Part shown: positions 1 to 12,553 of the stretch, one piece after another
How positions within the stretch are numbered: the stretch's first letter is position 1
Layout of the letters: each line of letters opens with the position of its first letter
The notes under the pieces: generated by a model
What the model was told of the DNA's origin: nothing
What the model saw: the letters and a program-made list of their open reading frames with translations, nothing else
The model's database searches: none
Translations under genes and position numbers: made by a program
From: Narthecium ossifragum
Taxonomy: Eukaryota > Streptophyta > Magnoliopsida > Dioscoreales > Nartheciaceae
Assembly (NCBI GenBank): GCA_963920575.1
Contig: OY986965.1
Location: 31,490,007 to 31,554,006 of the forward strand
DNA: 64,000 nt
Direction: 5' to 3'

Positions 1-273
1 TCTCCTCTATTTCCAGGTTTCATACCCTCCCCCCTCCTCTTCTCATCTCATCTCGCGTAATGCTGCTCCAGCCACTCACCGTGGGATACCCCACCCTTGG
101 ATCCGAGATTTGCCTGCTTTAATTTCTTGCGGTACGGAGTGTGAATGAGTAGATTAATTGGAAGGCTAGATTGATGTTGGACTAAAGTCTTTAGGTCCAA
201 GAGGATCGATCGATCTCCCATCTTTTTCGCATTTTAATCAAGTGTACTCCGGCCTCCTGGTGGGTAGGAGATC
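1..273 (+). promoter_or_regulatory. 5' flank and presumed leader of the BPP-like gene
   Basis: Non-coding DNA before the first ATG at 274. The first 60 bases are pyrimidine-rich, as in many plant leaders. No clear TATA box was identified. Confidence 0.4.
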
Positions 274-3200
274 ATGAATCGGAGCTTTAGGGCAGCGGAG
301 GTACCTGTGCAGGGAACTCGGGGAAGGACCTTGGGCTCGGCGATGAAGGACAAGGAGGAGGAGCTCGCCCTCTTCCTCGAGATGCGCAAGCGCGAGAAGG
401 AGCGCAAGAACCTCCTCCTTCTCCACAACAACTCAGACGACCTCGATTCCCCGCCCGGTAAATTAAACCGACTCCCTCGCCTCTCTGTCCATTCTTCGTT
501 ATATAGCTGCTTTGACATGAATTAATCTGGTCACGACTCACGAGCATTGTCGGTCGTGTCTAATCTCTGTTCACCTCTCACCATGCTTTGCTTGGTCGTA
601 GGTTCTAAAGCTGGCAGCTATCCCATGTTTAAGATCGTGTCTTCAGCGCCTGCATGCAAGACTGGGGTCGATGATTTCCTCAACTCCGACGGGGACAAGA
701 ATGACTATGACTGGTATTTGGAAATCCTAAAACTTTCTATATTTTGTTACGACCATTTTTCCTTCTTTTTCGGGTATCAGTTGCGTTATCTGGGCGTGTA
801 CCCACACCGAGCAGTTATGAAACTGCATGGCATCGGGCATGTTACATAAGCAAACTTTCTGTAGCTTTTGATCGCGCATTTGCTGTTATCAATCTTCTTG
901 ATGTCATTACCTATTTACAAGGAAGCAGCTGAGTATAAGATAGCTAGCTAAGAGGAAGTATGCTCCTTCCCAAGTCAAAGGAAGCATTTGCAGCATGTAC
1001 CGCAAGCCAAACTTTGTACTTTAACCGTTGCTATATACGTATACAAGCCATGTGGACTAAAAATTATATCCTTTTCAAATCTGTTTGCAATCCTGAACTG
1101 AGCGGCATATGGATCACATGCCACTTATGGCACCAAAAGGCTGGTAAAATTGATACGATTTCCTATATATATATATATATGCATCAAGGTGTCATAAAAG
1201 GTAATTCTTATGGGTTGTCATGATCATACTCTATCCGTCATGTCTGCTGAAGTGAGATGGCCGCATCAATAGTGCCCTGATGCATAATTCATGTGTGCAA
1301 GAGTAGTACAGTGCATTTATCACATAAGAAGGTTTGATCAAACATGCCAGACTTTACCTTCTTATAACCTTAATACATGTTAAGTAAAATGAATCAAGTG
1401 CAAATAGTATATAATCAGGGGCCTAATTTTGTTAAGAGCTATATGCTAATGATTGCATACAGCATACCTCCTGGGAGATAGTTTGTCAAAACTCGTGAAT
1501 GTCATGAGTGCACTAAACTTCTTTGACATCATCTTTCCTATATTATGTGGAGTCGCAGGCGAACAGCGGTTCTAGTTACTCATTTTCAAAGGATGAGGGG
1601 AAGTTTGTTAAGTTGCATTGTGCATAAACTTGTCTCATTAGCCAGATATTAGCTGCTACCCTCATAAGTTAGTACGTTTAGAATTATATATGATATATAT
1701 ATACATGATTAATGCTGCCAGGAACTGATGATCAGTCTAAGTTTTACTTTCATGCTCCTGAAGTAAAAATTGCACTATTTGGCTATTCTGCTTGCTAATT
1801 GTTGGCTTGTGCTGGGAGTTGATATGTGTATTATCATTTCAGGCTTCTTACTCCACCAGGTACTCCGCTTTTTCCATCTTTAGAAACAGAATCCCATAGA
1901 TCTCCTACGCGGCAAATGGGGACTCCAAAAATTCGACAGATGGGGCTGAAATCTCGGGTGAGTTCTTCCAGTAAAGCTCCCTTTTCTCAAGATTGTAACT
2001 TCTAGTGAAAATCTTGGTAACTTTCATAGATGATGTCCTCGTATGGAATTTTATCTGCTTCTATTTTATAGGAAAGACATGACTTTGAAAAGAAAGGATA
2101 GGTATCATGAATCTCTGAAGATGAATTGAAACTTGATCTAGTCGGCTGTCCTTTCACAGTTGTGCTTACTACAAGCTGTGGTTGGTGCAACTAGCTATTT
2201 GAACTCGTCTTTGTCCAATATATTATCCAATAGTTGAGCTCGAATTATGATGGGTATCATGAATCCCTTCAGCAGAATAGATACTTGATCTAGTAAGTCT
2301 AATCGGTTGTCCTTTCACAGTTGTGATTACTTCAAGCTGATTGGCGCAACTAGCCATATGAACTTCTCTTCGTCCAATATATTGTGCAATTTTTAGGACC
2401 TAATCATGATCATAGGTTGGTTACAAATGATGCATTGGACTGGTTGATACATTAGTATTGTCACTTCGGAAATTAGTGTTTTAATGTGCGTATATAAGTT
2501 GTGATTTTTTCTTCTATTCTCATCCTGTGTATGCAGTTGGCAAATCCTCAGGATTCTGCTTTGAGAAGCACTTTAGCATCTAGGCAATCATCCTCATCCT
2601 TTGGATCAAACTCTTCAAGTCCCAGCAGTTGCAGGCCATCCTCATCCGGAGGCCGTGGTTCCACAGCGCCAAGAGCTGCAACTCCCACTGGACGCCCTCT
2701 GTTATCTACTAACTCTAAACCTTCCAGACCTTCCACTCCCACTTCACGACCTGCATTGCCTTCAAAACCAGCAGTACCTCCACCTAGGTCATCAACACCT
2801 GCTAGATCGTCAACACCTGCTAGATCTTCTACGCCCACCTCTAGGCCCTCCGTACCGGCATCCAACAAGCCCTCTGTACCGGCATCCAACAAGCCCTATG
2901 TACCGGCATCCAACAAGTCCTCTGTACCAGCATCTAGCAAGCCTGCATCAAGGTCATCAACTCCGACAAGAAGGCCGTCCACTCCATCAGGTCTGTCAGC
3001 CAGCTCTGGTCCACCAAATCGGTCTTCTATCACAAGGTCAGGTCCCATGGCAGCTAAAAGTCAGGCTCCACCACGTGGCACGTCTCCAACTGTAAAATCG
3101 AGGCCATGGAAGCCCTCAGAAATGCCTGGTTTTACAGTAGAAGCACCCCCGAACTTGAGGACTTCATTGCCTGAAAGGCCCTTGTCAGCTACTCGGGGCA

Positions 3201-3928
3201 GACCTGGAGGACCGAGCTCTAGATCATCTTCTACTGAGGCTGGAACAAATGCCAGAGCACGGAGGCAGTCATGCTCTCCTTCAAGAGGGAGGGCTCCCAA
3301 TGGCGCTGTCCAAAGTGGGAGTTCTGTCCCGGCTGTAAGCCGAAGACATGTCAACGGGGGTGAAGATGTGAACCCAATTCGAATAGGCAGCAAGATGGTT
3401 GAAAGGGTAGTTAACTTGAGAAGATTGGTACCTCCGAAGCAAGATGAGCCAAGATCTACCAGCGATAATGCCAAATCAATGTCACCAGACAGCTCTGGCT
3501 TTGGGAGGATGTTGTCAAAGAAGTCACTGGACATGGCTTTGCGGCATATGGTATACATTATTTTTATCTGTTTTTGCCTGCATAATCTTTCCTCTCCGGT
3601 TGATTATGAGGCCAAGATTTGAGAAATATAATTGCCTTTTCTGATGCATGGTTCTCATAAACAGGATATTAGACGGAGCATTCCGAACAATTTGCGACCG
3701 TTGATGACAAACATTCCAGCATCATCTATGTATAGTGTGAGGTCAGGACCTATGAGAAGCAGAGCAGTTAGTGTTTCAGATTCGCCACTTGCAACCAGCA
3801 GCAATGCCAGTTCTGAACAAAGTGTCAACAACAACATCCTCTGCTTGGATGGGAGTGAAATTGGAGATGATGATGTCTGCAGTGAAAAAGGAGGTAGGTC
3901 TCACCCTGCTGTCACGGTTGCCAGATGA
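274..3928 (+). CDS. Basic proline/serine-rich protein (BPP / FLO11-like family)
   Basis: Five exons: 274-457, 602-713, 1843-1957, 2537-3550, 3665-3928, giving 562 residues. All junctions are GT-AG and keep phase. The start is the first ATG of the N-terminal block (MNRSFRAAE), followed by a charged, probably helical stretch (KDKEEELALFLEMRKREKER). Exons 2-3 join to YDWLLTPPGTPLFPSLE, a block I recognise as the family hallmark (Arabidopsis At3g09000, At2g40070, At3g08670, At5g01280 type). Exon 4 encodes a long, low-complexity Pro/Ser/Arg region with short tandem repeats; the C terminus ends in an acidic patch. No membrane segment or signal peptide is seen. Members of the family have been described as basic proline-rich microtubule-associated proteins; that role is inferred here by homology only. 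Many databases call them mucin-like, flocculation-like or SRRM-like because of composition. Confidence 0.85.
2101..2404 (+). repeat. 152-bp tandem duplication in intron 3 of the BPP-like gene
   Basis: The block starting GGTATCATGAATC at 2101 recurs at 2253, and similarity runs on (tgtcctttcacagttgtg, caactagc, gtccaatatatt). The copies have diverged by point changes and small indels. Two copies, period about 152 bp. Confidence 0.75.
2849..2944 (+). repeat. Four in-frame 24-bp repeats (SVPASNKP) in the BPP-like coding region
   Basis: Four tandem 24-mers encode variants of SVPASNKP at about residues 242-273. They directly follow three shorter RSSTPA/T repeats. The first two copies are almost identical at DNA level, so the array looks recent and prone to copy-number change. 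Confidence 0.85.
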
Positions 3929-5805
3929 ACTGATGATGGACAGAAGTTTAAACGGTTGATATTTTTTTTATCACGTGCAATCTTAGAAAATTCTGCCCGT
4001 CACTACGGAATTGGAGTAGAATCAAAGGGGGAGACCAAATCTTTTGGGTCAATAGTCTGTATTAGTTTGGTTGCTAACTATTTATTTTCAAAGCCTATTG
4101 TATTTTTACAAGTACCTGCACCTGTTTAAGCATAGTGGTACGAGAGCAGGCCTGCGTTGTTCTTTCTCTTGATAATTGACATAGCCATGTTATGGAGTTA
4201 CAAATATTAAGCTATGTCTGATGTACAGGGTGCTGCCTTAGCATGTGATGGCAATGGTGCGTGCGTATTTGGAGATGATTCAGCGCACGTGGTATGGTTT
4301 TAAAGATTGAATATATCCTGGACATCCGTCCGAGGGAAGAGAAGGGTTAGATATTTCGTCAAAGAGCAGCTATACTTTATAGCATTTTAGTAATAGGGAA
4401 TATTTTCGAATTCATTATTTATTTTATATTTTTTTTCAAATATTTTTTTTTCTTATTTCAAGTAATAATTACAAAGTTATTTTCATTTTTTATTTTATTT
4501 TTTTATTTTAAATAATTATTATAAAGTTATTTTTTAAAAATATAAAATAAAATTTTTTAACCCGAAATAAAATAATATCCATGCTAAACGAGAACAGAGA
4601 ATGTTTCAAATGGAAAACATGGGTAACCATTTAATAAGCTCGCTTCTGGTTGCTTAGTCATATGAAGCCTGCTGTTTGGACATATAAAAGTGGCAAAGGA
4701 TTAGAACATATATAAGTGGCAAAGGATTTTTGTGATGACAGCAAAGGTCTACAGCGTGGATTTTCCTCCAAATCAAATGCCCTCGTCTGTGTACGACTTG
4801 TTGACTACATGCGTATACTGTTTTTAATTCGACATTTACTTTTAATTCTTCGAACCAAAGATGTCACTTTCCATGTTGGATAAACATGTCATAATGTGGC
4901 GGTTACATCGTTTGCTGCATGACAAGTCATGTGGCACACGCTCTATGAAACCTTTTAAAATTAAGTCTAATCATCCTCCTGCCCATCAATGGCAATGGTC
5001 TTTGGAGTTAAGTGGATCCGTCAGATACTATAGTTTACATCACATACGAATTATAAATAGCAGCAAAAACCAAAGAAGAAGTATAAGCACGTAGGAAAGC
5101 AGTAGATTAGAATAAAATTAGCAGCCTTGTGCTAGTTCAATTAGATTAAAAACAGATGTACGCTGAGTTTCTTTTATTTGTCTCCCCCTCCCCCCAACAC
5201 ACACAAACACGACGGGCACACTTCGCTCAACGACGAACCCCACCACCACCGGATCCATCGTTGACATGAATCTCTCGGGATTTGATTGTCCTCGAGTGCA
5301 AAGAAGTACAATGGTACTTTATTTATTTGTTCTTGCGGCCAGGGGGAGGCGGCGCAATTAATAACGATAAATATGAGCTACAACTCATACAAAAACAAAA
5401 TGGATCAATAAATATGCCCAAGGCCCAAGGGTTCTGTGATTCTAAATGTAGTATAATTGATTTGGAAGTCCGGAGCGGGGTTTTGAGAAAATTTCGGGCA
5501 GGCGTGCGCCCAAGGCCAAGGATATACATACAGGCAGCGGGAGAAGAGCCGCTCCTCCATTCCTCCTATTCCTTCTAGAACGCTCTCTCTCTCTCTCTCT
5601 CGCTAGCTAGAAGTCCGCTTCCTTTTTCCTCTCTCGCCCATTGAAACTCTCTATTCTCTCTCTCTCTCTCTCTCGTCTCCTTTTTCTCGTTCAACATGCG
5701 TAGGAGTTCGTCTTATGATCCGCCGCTACTAGTGCTAGATCGGTCGTCCGGTTGATGTTCCTCGCCGTTCCTCCCTCCCTCCCTGCTGTAGGTTGATTTG
5801 CTGCA
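3929..5805. other. Intergenic region: BPP-like 3' flank and LOH2 promoter
   Basis: Contains the 3' UTR of the upstream gene and a very AT-rich segment at about 4370-4610. The motif ataattattataaagttat in that segment resembles the MITE at 58999-59236, so it may be a decayed relative. The rest, up to the pyrimidine tracts near 5584, shows no coding sequence or RNA gene that I can support. Confidence 0.5.
5584..5676 (+). promoter_or_regulatory. CT-repeat tracts in the LOH2 core promoter or leader
   Basis: Two (CT)n runs, near 5584-5602 and 5655-5675, lie 130-220 bp before the LOH2 start codon. Pyrimidine patches of this kind are common in plant core promoters and leaders. The transcription start cannot be fixed from sequence. 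Confidence 0.45.
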
Positions 5806-8800
5806 ATGGGCTCGATCTGGGACGATGGCGGCGTGCCGGAGGCTGGACATTTCTTGATCGCCGTCATATTCGCCGTCGGATTCGTGTGCGCCAGGTTCTT
5901 TCTGGACACCTTCATCTATCAGGTCGGCTATCCTTTAAGAATTCGCTTCGTTGCTTCCATTACAAGTTTTCCAGTTCTTGCAGTGTAGATTTCTTATTAG
6001 ATCTGATTATCGGATTTCCAATTCGGTTTTACATTGATCCGTGGTGGAGGAGACCACGAGAACGGTGAATTCGGGACTTGAAATGCTGATTCTTATCTAC
6101 AGATACAGAGTGATGATATAGGATATTTAAACCCTTTTTAGTCTTTCTGGAGATCAATATAGTTACACTTTCAGCGATAGCGTACAAGATTGATTTCGTA
6201 GCAATTTACTGACAAGAAGTTTAGATGCAATCTGCATTGTTATGATTTATTAACACAACCAAGATATTAGTCCATCAATGATATGATCCGAAGCCAGAAT
6301 GTTAATTGTTCCCTCAGTTATGACTGTAATAGACAAAAAGCATGAGGCAGATTTTGTCGACCAACTATACGATATATATGTTTGTGGAGATCATCTCTCT
6401 TCATCCCTTAAAAAAGCTATCACCTTTTCTATTATGTTTTCCTCTGGTTTTAATATGAACTGTGCCTTCTGCGTTCAAGATAGATAAGAAACTGGATATC
6501 GTAGGGCCCCATCCTTAAAATATGTTTTTACATGTTTGATTATAAATTCTCTCGATAACAATATCATACTATCATTAACTTCTATACATGTGATACCAGC
6601 TTCTTTTGTCAGTTTCTAGTTTCTAAATTCTACGTGCTTCTGAAATCCACTCAGTTTAGGACATTTGATTTCATGCTCTTTAGTTACTATGTTATCAACA
6701 TGGATGAATGCAATACATCTTTGCTTATGCAGTCCATATATAAGCAGAAACAAGAACCCTTATCCTTATTTGTTAAGGTTATGAAACCTCCTGTTCTTAG
6801 CCTTTGGGCTCAATTATTTCAAAAAAAAAAGGGAGGCTATGAAACCTTCTTTCAGTCCATTCAACGTAAACTGGTTTCTTTCTCTTCTTGACCATTTGAT
6901 TTGATTCGAGGCCTCCCTCCTTAGTTGACCGCTGTTTATACTTGTCAATTATTTTGCCTTCGATTTCATAACTCTATTTTTCCTCCAAGTGATGTTTTAT
7001 GTCTTTTCCACCATTTGCATTGATTGCTTGTTCCAATACCGTCTTCAATTTCGCATGTTGATGATGTTTTTGTGCTTGATTATAATGCCTATTACCTGGT
7101 TGCTGCCTTCATGTTTCATTTTGCTTGTTCAGAGTTCAAAATCAATTTATTTTACATGCTAAAGAAAGTTCCATCAGGAGATTGTGAGTCGGTTTGTGCA
7201 AAATCTTGCTTGTTGGGTTCCACATCTACTTTCTGATCAAATATACATATGGTCATTTTCAGCCATTAGCTGTCAGATTTGTTTGTGGTTGGGCCGCTCC
7301 TTCGAAGATTGATGAGTCTAAACAAGCGAAGATTATGAAGTGTTGTGAGTCATTGTGGAAACTGACATACTATGTTGGTGTTCAGTATTGGGTTATTTCA
7401 ATCATGATAGAGGAGCCTTGGTCATTAAACACGAAGGATTACTTTAAAGGGTGGCCACTTCAAGAACTTAAGTGAGTATATATTCTCTGAGGCTACAAGC
7501 TCAGTAACGCTACCTCCTGGAGTTCTGCAATCTTAAAAGTTGCTTACTGTGAAAAGAGACTACAATGGCTCCATACAGCAACTTTGTGTATATAGGAACT
7601 GATTGGCAGCATTATCCCTTTCGTTTACTGCATTTGCTGGTATTTGCTTTCAGACAACGTGACTAGTAAATTCTTTGTGCCACCATTTTTTATCAGTGAT
7701 GTCTTATCCTATATTTTCAATATCAGCTTTTCCTGGCTTTTTGCTGACATCGTGGACTGGATTAGGAGCATGTGGTCATAAGTCTAAAAGCTGTTGTAAG
7801 ATTGTCCATTTTGTGTGGCTTTACATAAACTTACCTTCTAAATACTAACGGAAGAATTTAGTGTGCTCTGTCTGATAGTAATCATTAATAGGACTCTTAC
7901 ATGTTGTGTTGTGATTTTTTTCTTAAAGATTCCAAGATTTTTGTTTCTCAGTGGGCACATGTGTGGTTCCCTTCTTTATTTCTTTAGGCATTTGCCATTC
8001 TAGCCCAAACAGGTGACCAAGCTGCACAGAAGTTATAGCATAACATTTCCTCAAGTCATGCTCATAGTTTATGCCACTGAAAAACTTCAATTTGTACTGA
8101 CATTTTTGTTTTCTCTTTGGCTAGGATTTCATTGAAGCTTTTCTACATGTGCCAATGTGGATTTTATGTTTACAGCATCGTCGCTCTCATTGCATGGGAA
8201 ACTCGAAGGAAAGATTTCAACATTATGATGTCCCACCACATAATTACTACTGCTTTGATTGGATACTCCTACTTAACCAAGTAATATTCGATATGCCTCA
8301 TTCTGGATCTCGTGTTTTTGTCACTTTTCTTGATTGTCAGTTATTAGAGCTTGATCTTTTTAATTTGTAGGCTTGAGTATTACTTGTGACACTAATGCAG
8401 AACTGCTTGTACATAGACTTAATTTTCATTCCTGAATTCTGGACACTAAGAATCATAATCCGATAGGCTTATAGCATGAAGTTCCCCTTTGCAGGTGTGC
8501 TTGCATTTCTTCTCTGCTTATAAAAAGCTAAAACATTGACCAATTTGCCGAGGACTTAACAGTATCAAAGTTATTAATAACGGTTTCTGACCCGAATAAA
8601 GTTGAAATGAATAAGGACGCTTCCCATCCTATGCATGCGGACTTCGTGTCCTAAGAAAATCATACACTGAGGGTCTTACCACTTGTACCACTTGTAGAAG
8701 TGGGGAATGTGGGTTCCAGCTTAAGTAGCCTCATTTGCATCTGCTGCAAACCCATATTGAGCACGTATTGGCACATCCTCAATTTCCTATGCTCTGGGCA

Positions 8801-10075
8801 GCTAGTGCCACATGATTTTATGATCATGATATTCTCAGCAGTTACATATCTGGTGCATGCGCTTGGTCTTTAGTTTGATCATCGCTTATTGCACAAGTTG
8901 ACACCATTATAGCGGGAAGTAAGACTTGACAGTTTCTGATATTAGCACTAGCTCCTGCATTGAGGACTTATCTAGGATATTGTCACTTCATTTGCCAATA
9001 GGACAGTTTGTTTTTGTTGCGTGGCTAATTAACTACTGAACTACAGGTTCTTCCGGATTGGAACTATCATTCTTGCACTCCATGATACAAGCGATGTTTT
9101 CATGGAATTAGCTAAAATTTTCAAATATTCAGAGAAGGAGATGGCTGCTAGCACGTGCTTCGGGGTTTTTGCTCTCTCATGGTTGTTATTGCGTCTGATA
9201 TTGTTTCCCTTCTGGATAATCAAGACTTCAAGGTTTGGCAGTGCTTCATCTATTGACCCCTGCATGTTTTACCTTGTATGTTTCTTATGCATATGTTTCC
9301 AATTTCAGTTATCACTCAATTGAGGCCTTGATGTCAGCGGATGGGTTCCCTACATCTTTGTACTATGTCTTCAATACAATGCTCTTCACCTTGCTTGGAT
9401 TCCATATATACTGGTGGATTCTCATATATTCAATGATCAAGAGACAGCTGAGTAATAAAGGACAAGTGGGAGAGGATATTCGATCAGGTAATTTGTTAGT
9501 TCATGAACATTTACTTGATTATATTAGCTGAGGTTTGAATTCCGATTTTCTGTGGGTAACTGTGATATCCAAAAATAATTAGTAAACGCAAGGCATTAAC
9601 TTAATTAAAATAGGAAAAAAAAATCATGTATCTCTGCATGCACCAGGAACCATATATAAGGTAAGTAGAGGCATTCACTTGACAGACCATAGTGAGCCTG
9701 CATTTCTTTTCCTTAGTTCATGTTACTTCAGAATATGAATTAGCATGTGGGTTATTGGCCTACACCTAATGGCCTGATGAAGAATCATTAGTAACTCAGC
9801 TATCATTGCAACTCAAAATCTGAGCAAAGCATCCATTGGTCAAATTGGACAGAGTCAATTGAGGACAAGATGTACTCAATTACTTAATTACCGTGGTTTA
9901 GGCCCATACATGTGGTGCTATACACGAATTCTGGATGCGCAGTTGATCTCCCTCTTGAAAGACCCCTATTTCTCTACGTTTTTCTGGATGCTTGTACATC
10001 ACTTGTGTTCATAATAAACTTATGTATAACTATTAACATCTTCGTAATTCCATTGCAGATTCTGAAGAAGACTAA
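5806..10075 (+). CDS. LOH2: Ceramide synthase, LAG1/LOH2 type
   Basis: Six exons: 5806-5922, 7263-7471, 8125-8280, 9047-9232, 9309-9487, 10059-10075; 287 residues, close to Arabidopsis LOH2 (about 296). The enzyme acylates a sphingoid base with a fatty acyl-CoA in the ER membrane; LOH2-type enzymes favour C16 acyl-CoA and dihydroxy bases. Visible features: an N-terminal membrane segment (about 16-35), the Lag1 motif with the His pair at H146-H147 (RRKDFNIMMSHH), the LHDTSDVFME motif near 172-181, and several hydrophobic TLC-domain helices. The protein ends in the acidic tail GEDIRSDSEED. The last exon carries only 17 coding bases. The long N-terminal homeodomain of some animal ceramide synthases is absent, as expected in plants. 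Intron 1 (about 1.3 kb) holds no recognisable element. Confidence 0.92.
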
Positions 10076-10867
10076 ATGACTAATAAATTTTGCTGCATAG
10101 TATGAAGCACGGTGATGCTAATTCTTTCAAGATGTATGTCTGCCATTTTATGGTATGGAGCTGTAGAACTTCAACAGCAAGCAGTCTGCATGGTCTGAAG
10201 ACAATCCTCCTGTATTTTCCCGCTATGCTGAAGATGGAATTTGGATAGGCATTCAAGGAAAAAGATTACAGAAGGCGACAAGCATATACCTACTAAGATG
10301 ATGATTGGTGGCGATAGTCACCTCGTCGTTTTACCTCCTCTTATTTTTGACCCAAAAGATAACCAGCAATTTTCGGATATTATATACGGGCTTGTAGGCT
10401 GAAAACTGGCTTAGTCTTCACAGTGATTGTTTTGTAGAACCCCTGGTGTATCAGAACCAAATTTTGCAGAAAGATTTAGATGAGGGTTGCTTTCCTTGGT
10501 TTATGTCGGGGAATCCAAAAGGCAACGAGATCTTGCATGGTCGGCGGTATGAATGATCAACGTGTCTTTACCTTGCGTTTCTCACTCCACAAACTCAATA
10601 AGCTAAATTAAGTCATGAAAAAACTAAAGCTAATTCTAAGGTGTGTGTGTGGGTCCAATACTATCCTATCCTATTCCTATCCTTGCCTTGCTTTATTGCT
10701 GCTTTGTGAGACGATCAGTTTGCTTATATGTTGTAAGAATCTTCATGGGTTGGTTGTCCCCTTGTTTCCATGTGATGATGATGATTATGATGCGAGATAA
10801 CGAGTGTTCTTATGGCTTGATGCAGTGCATCAGTTGATGCTGCATCAGTTGATGCAGTATTAGCATC

Positions 10868-11636
10868 ACCTGTTTGTTTGGTTGCTTGTATCAACTGATG
10901 CAGTATTAGCTCATTTTCTATTTGGTTGGTATGTATTGCATCAGTTGATACAGCTGTTTCATATAATTTTTTTCCTTTAGCTGTTTTTTATTTAGCTATA
11001 TTTTTTCTTTGACTATATTTGTTAAATTATTGAGCTCGTGCTAATTTAATAATTTTTTAATTATTAAAGTAAAAAAGATCAAGCATATGTGAGTATTAAC
11101 CTAAAATCGTCTTAGCAAACTCTTAACTACAAAGTATCAACCAAATCTTGAACAACAGTGTCCAATTCTTTACTTATCATCCGGACTTAATTCGTTTATG
11201 ATAATTTTTTTAATAAAAATCAACAAAAATACAAGCAAAAATAATATATTCATGTAAAGTTTTTTTTCCACGAATTTTCGGATTTTCTGGTTGGGTTTTC
11301 AGATTTTTCGGAATTCATATACTGATTTTTTGGATTTATTCAAGGTTTTATTAATTCTGAAAATAATATATTCATGTAAAGTTTTTTTCCCCACGAATTT
11401 TCGGATTTTCTGGTTGGGTTTTCAGATTTTTCGGAATTCATATATTGATTTTTCAGATTTATTCAAGGTTTTATTAATTTCGAAAATAATACTTTAATTC
11501 ATATAGTGATGCATCAGTTGATGCTGCATCAGCAGAAACAATCATTTTGGCTGCATCAGCTGATGCAGCATCTGAGTCTCTTTTTGCATCAACTGATGCA
11601 TGTATCAGCTGATACATGCAACCAAACAGCCCCTAA
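10868..11636. mobile_element. MITE-like element with TGATGCA-rich ends
   Basis: The left end reads CTGTTTGTTTGGTTGCTTGT and the reverse complement of the right end reads GGGGCTGTTTGGTTGCATGT, so the ends are imperfect inverted repeats. Both subterminal regions hold several copies of TGCATCA-GT-TGATGCA or TGATACATGCA. The interior is AT-rich with a 122-bp tandem duplication and no coding capacity. The GTTTGGTT ends and TGATGCATG motifs link it to the elements at 30309-31296 and 57983-59003. Boundaries are approximate and no target-site duplication was fixed. Confidence 0.6.
11241..11485. repeat. 122-bp tandem duplication inside the MITE
   Basis: Two copies begin with ATAATATATTCATGTAAAG at 11241 and 11363. 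They share the cggattttctggttgggttt and tcaaggttttattaatt blocks with only a few differences. Confidence 0.85.
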
Positions 11637-11898
11637 GATAATAGAAACACCTCTAGAGTGGTGCTTTGCAGTGGGAAGTGATACTTACTGTGTGGTGTGC
11701 GACACCCACACCGATGATGATATCTGGCCTCAGTTCAGATCCATCTCAAATGAACTGGACCGCTCTATCCATCTATGTATCAATTATCAACCGTGGGGCT
11801 TGCCTCACAGTCACCAGTCACCAAAAAAGTGATGCGCTCAAGGTCTATCCCCGAGTCGCAATAATAACTAGGTCAGGAGGAATATACAATAAGAATTG

Positions 11899-12113
11899 CA
11901 CCGCACCGTTTTGTTCGGTTTTAAAAAACCAAACATTATGTTACATCTTCGGTTTTTAAAAATCGAACACTATGCGATATGGTTCGATCAGTAACCGAAT
12001 TATGTATTTTTACATGATTCGGTTGTCACCGATCGAACCATATAGTATAGTGTTCGGTTTTTAAAAACCAAACAAAAAAATGATGCGGTGTGCTTTGTAT
12101 TTTGTACGGTGTA
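11899..12113. mobile_element. Foldback element (long imperfect hairpin)
   Basis: Left arm (about 11949-12000) and right arm (about 12017-12070) are near-perfect reverse complements around a 16-base spacer; the innermost pairing is accgaat with attcggt. Weaker pairing extends outward to the GCACCGCACCG and TGCGGTGTGC flanks. Several CGGTTTTTAAAAACC units repeat in the arms. No ORF. It could be a MITE or the source of a hairpin small-RNA precursor. Confidence 0.7.
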
Positions 12114-12245
12114 TTTAGCATGACCTAATAACTGTTGTTATTGTTATGTTGTTGTTAATAGAGAAGGAAGACCAATCTCATGATATGAACTGTTTTCTTT
12201 CTTCAAGCTTGAAATGGCTCCTTCCTTCATTTTTTATATATATTT

Positions 12246-12282
<37 letters not shown>

Positions 12283-12507
12283 AAATACGCACTTCCCTTC
12301 CCTCTCATTGATAATTTGATATTCCTCTTTTATCCAAATATTAGACATGAAAGTATAGCAGGAGAAAGCATAAAAGAAAGAAAGAATAACACGAGATCAG
12401 ATTATTTTTGGAGTTATCTTGTTTATTTTTATTGTGTATTTATTCATCTTCCTTTCCCTTCCCTGGTTGCCGTTGCCCAACACCAACAGTGACGACGACC
12501 CCTACCA

Positions 12508-12553
12508 CCTAACCTAACCTAACCTAACCCAACCTAACCCAACCCAACCTAAT
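12508..12553 (+). repeat. CCTAA/CCCAA pentamer repeat in the NPC2 leader or promoter
   Basis: Runs of cctaa interrupted by cccaa lie about 115-160 bp before the NPC2 start codon. The unit differs from the usual plant telomere unit CCCTAAA. A telomere-like or simple promoter repeat is possible. Confidence 0.7.

Noticed and set aside
2548..3558. Antisense ORFs of 114 and 165 codons
   Set aside because: They are shadows of the low-complexity BPP-like exon 4 and resemble no family.
10820..11640. CRISPR-like array of TGCATCAGTTGATGCA
   Set aside because: The genome is eukaryotic, spacing is irregular, and the motifs are subterminal parts of a MITE.
12508..12553. True telomere or chromosome end
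   Set aside because: Only about 46 bases, imperfect pentamers, with genes on both sides.
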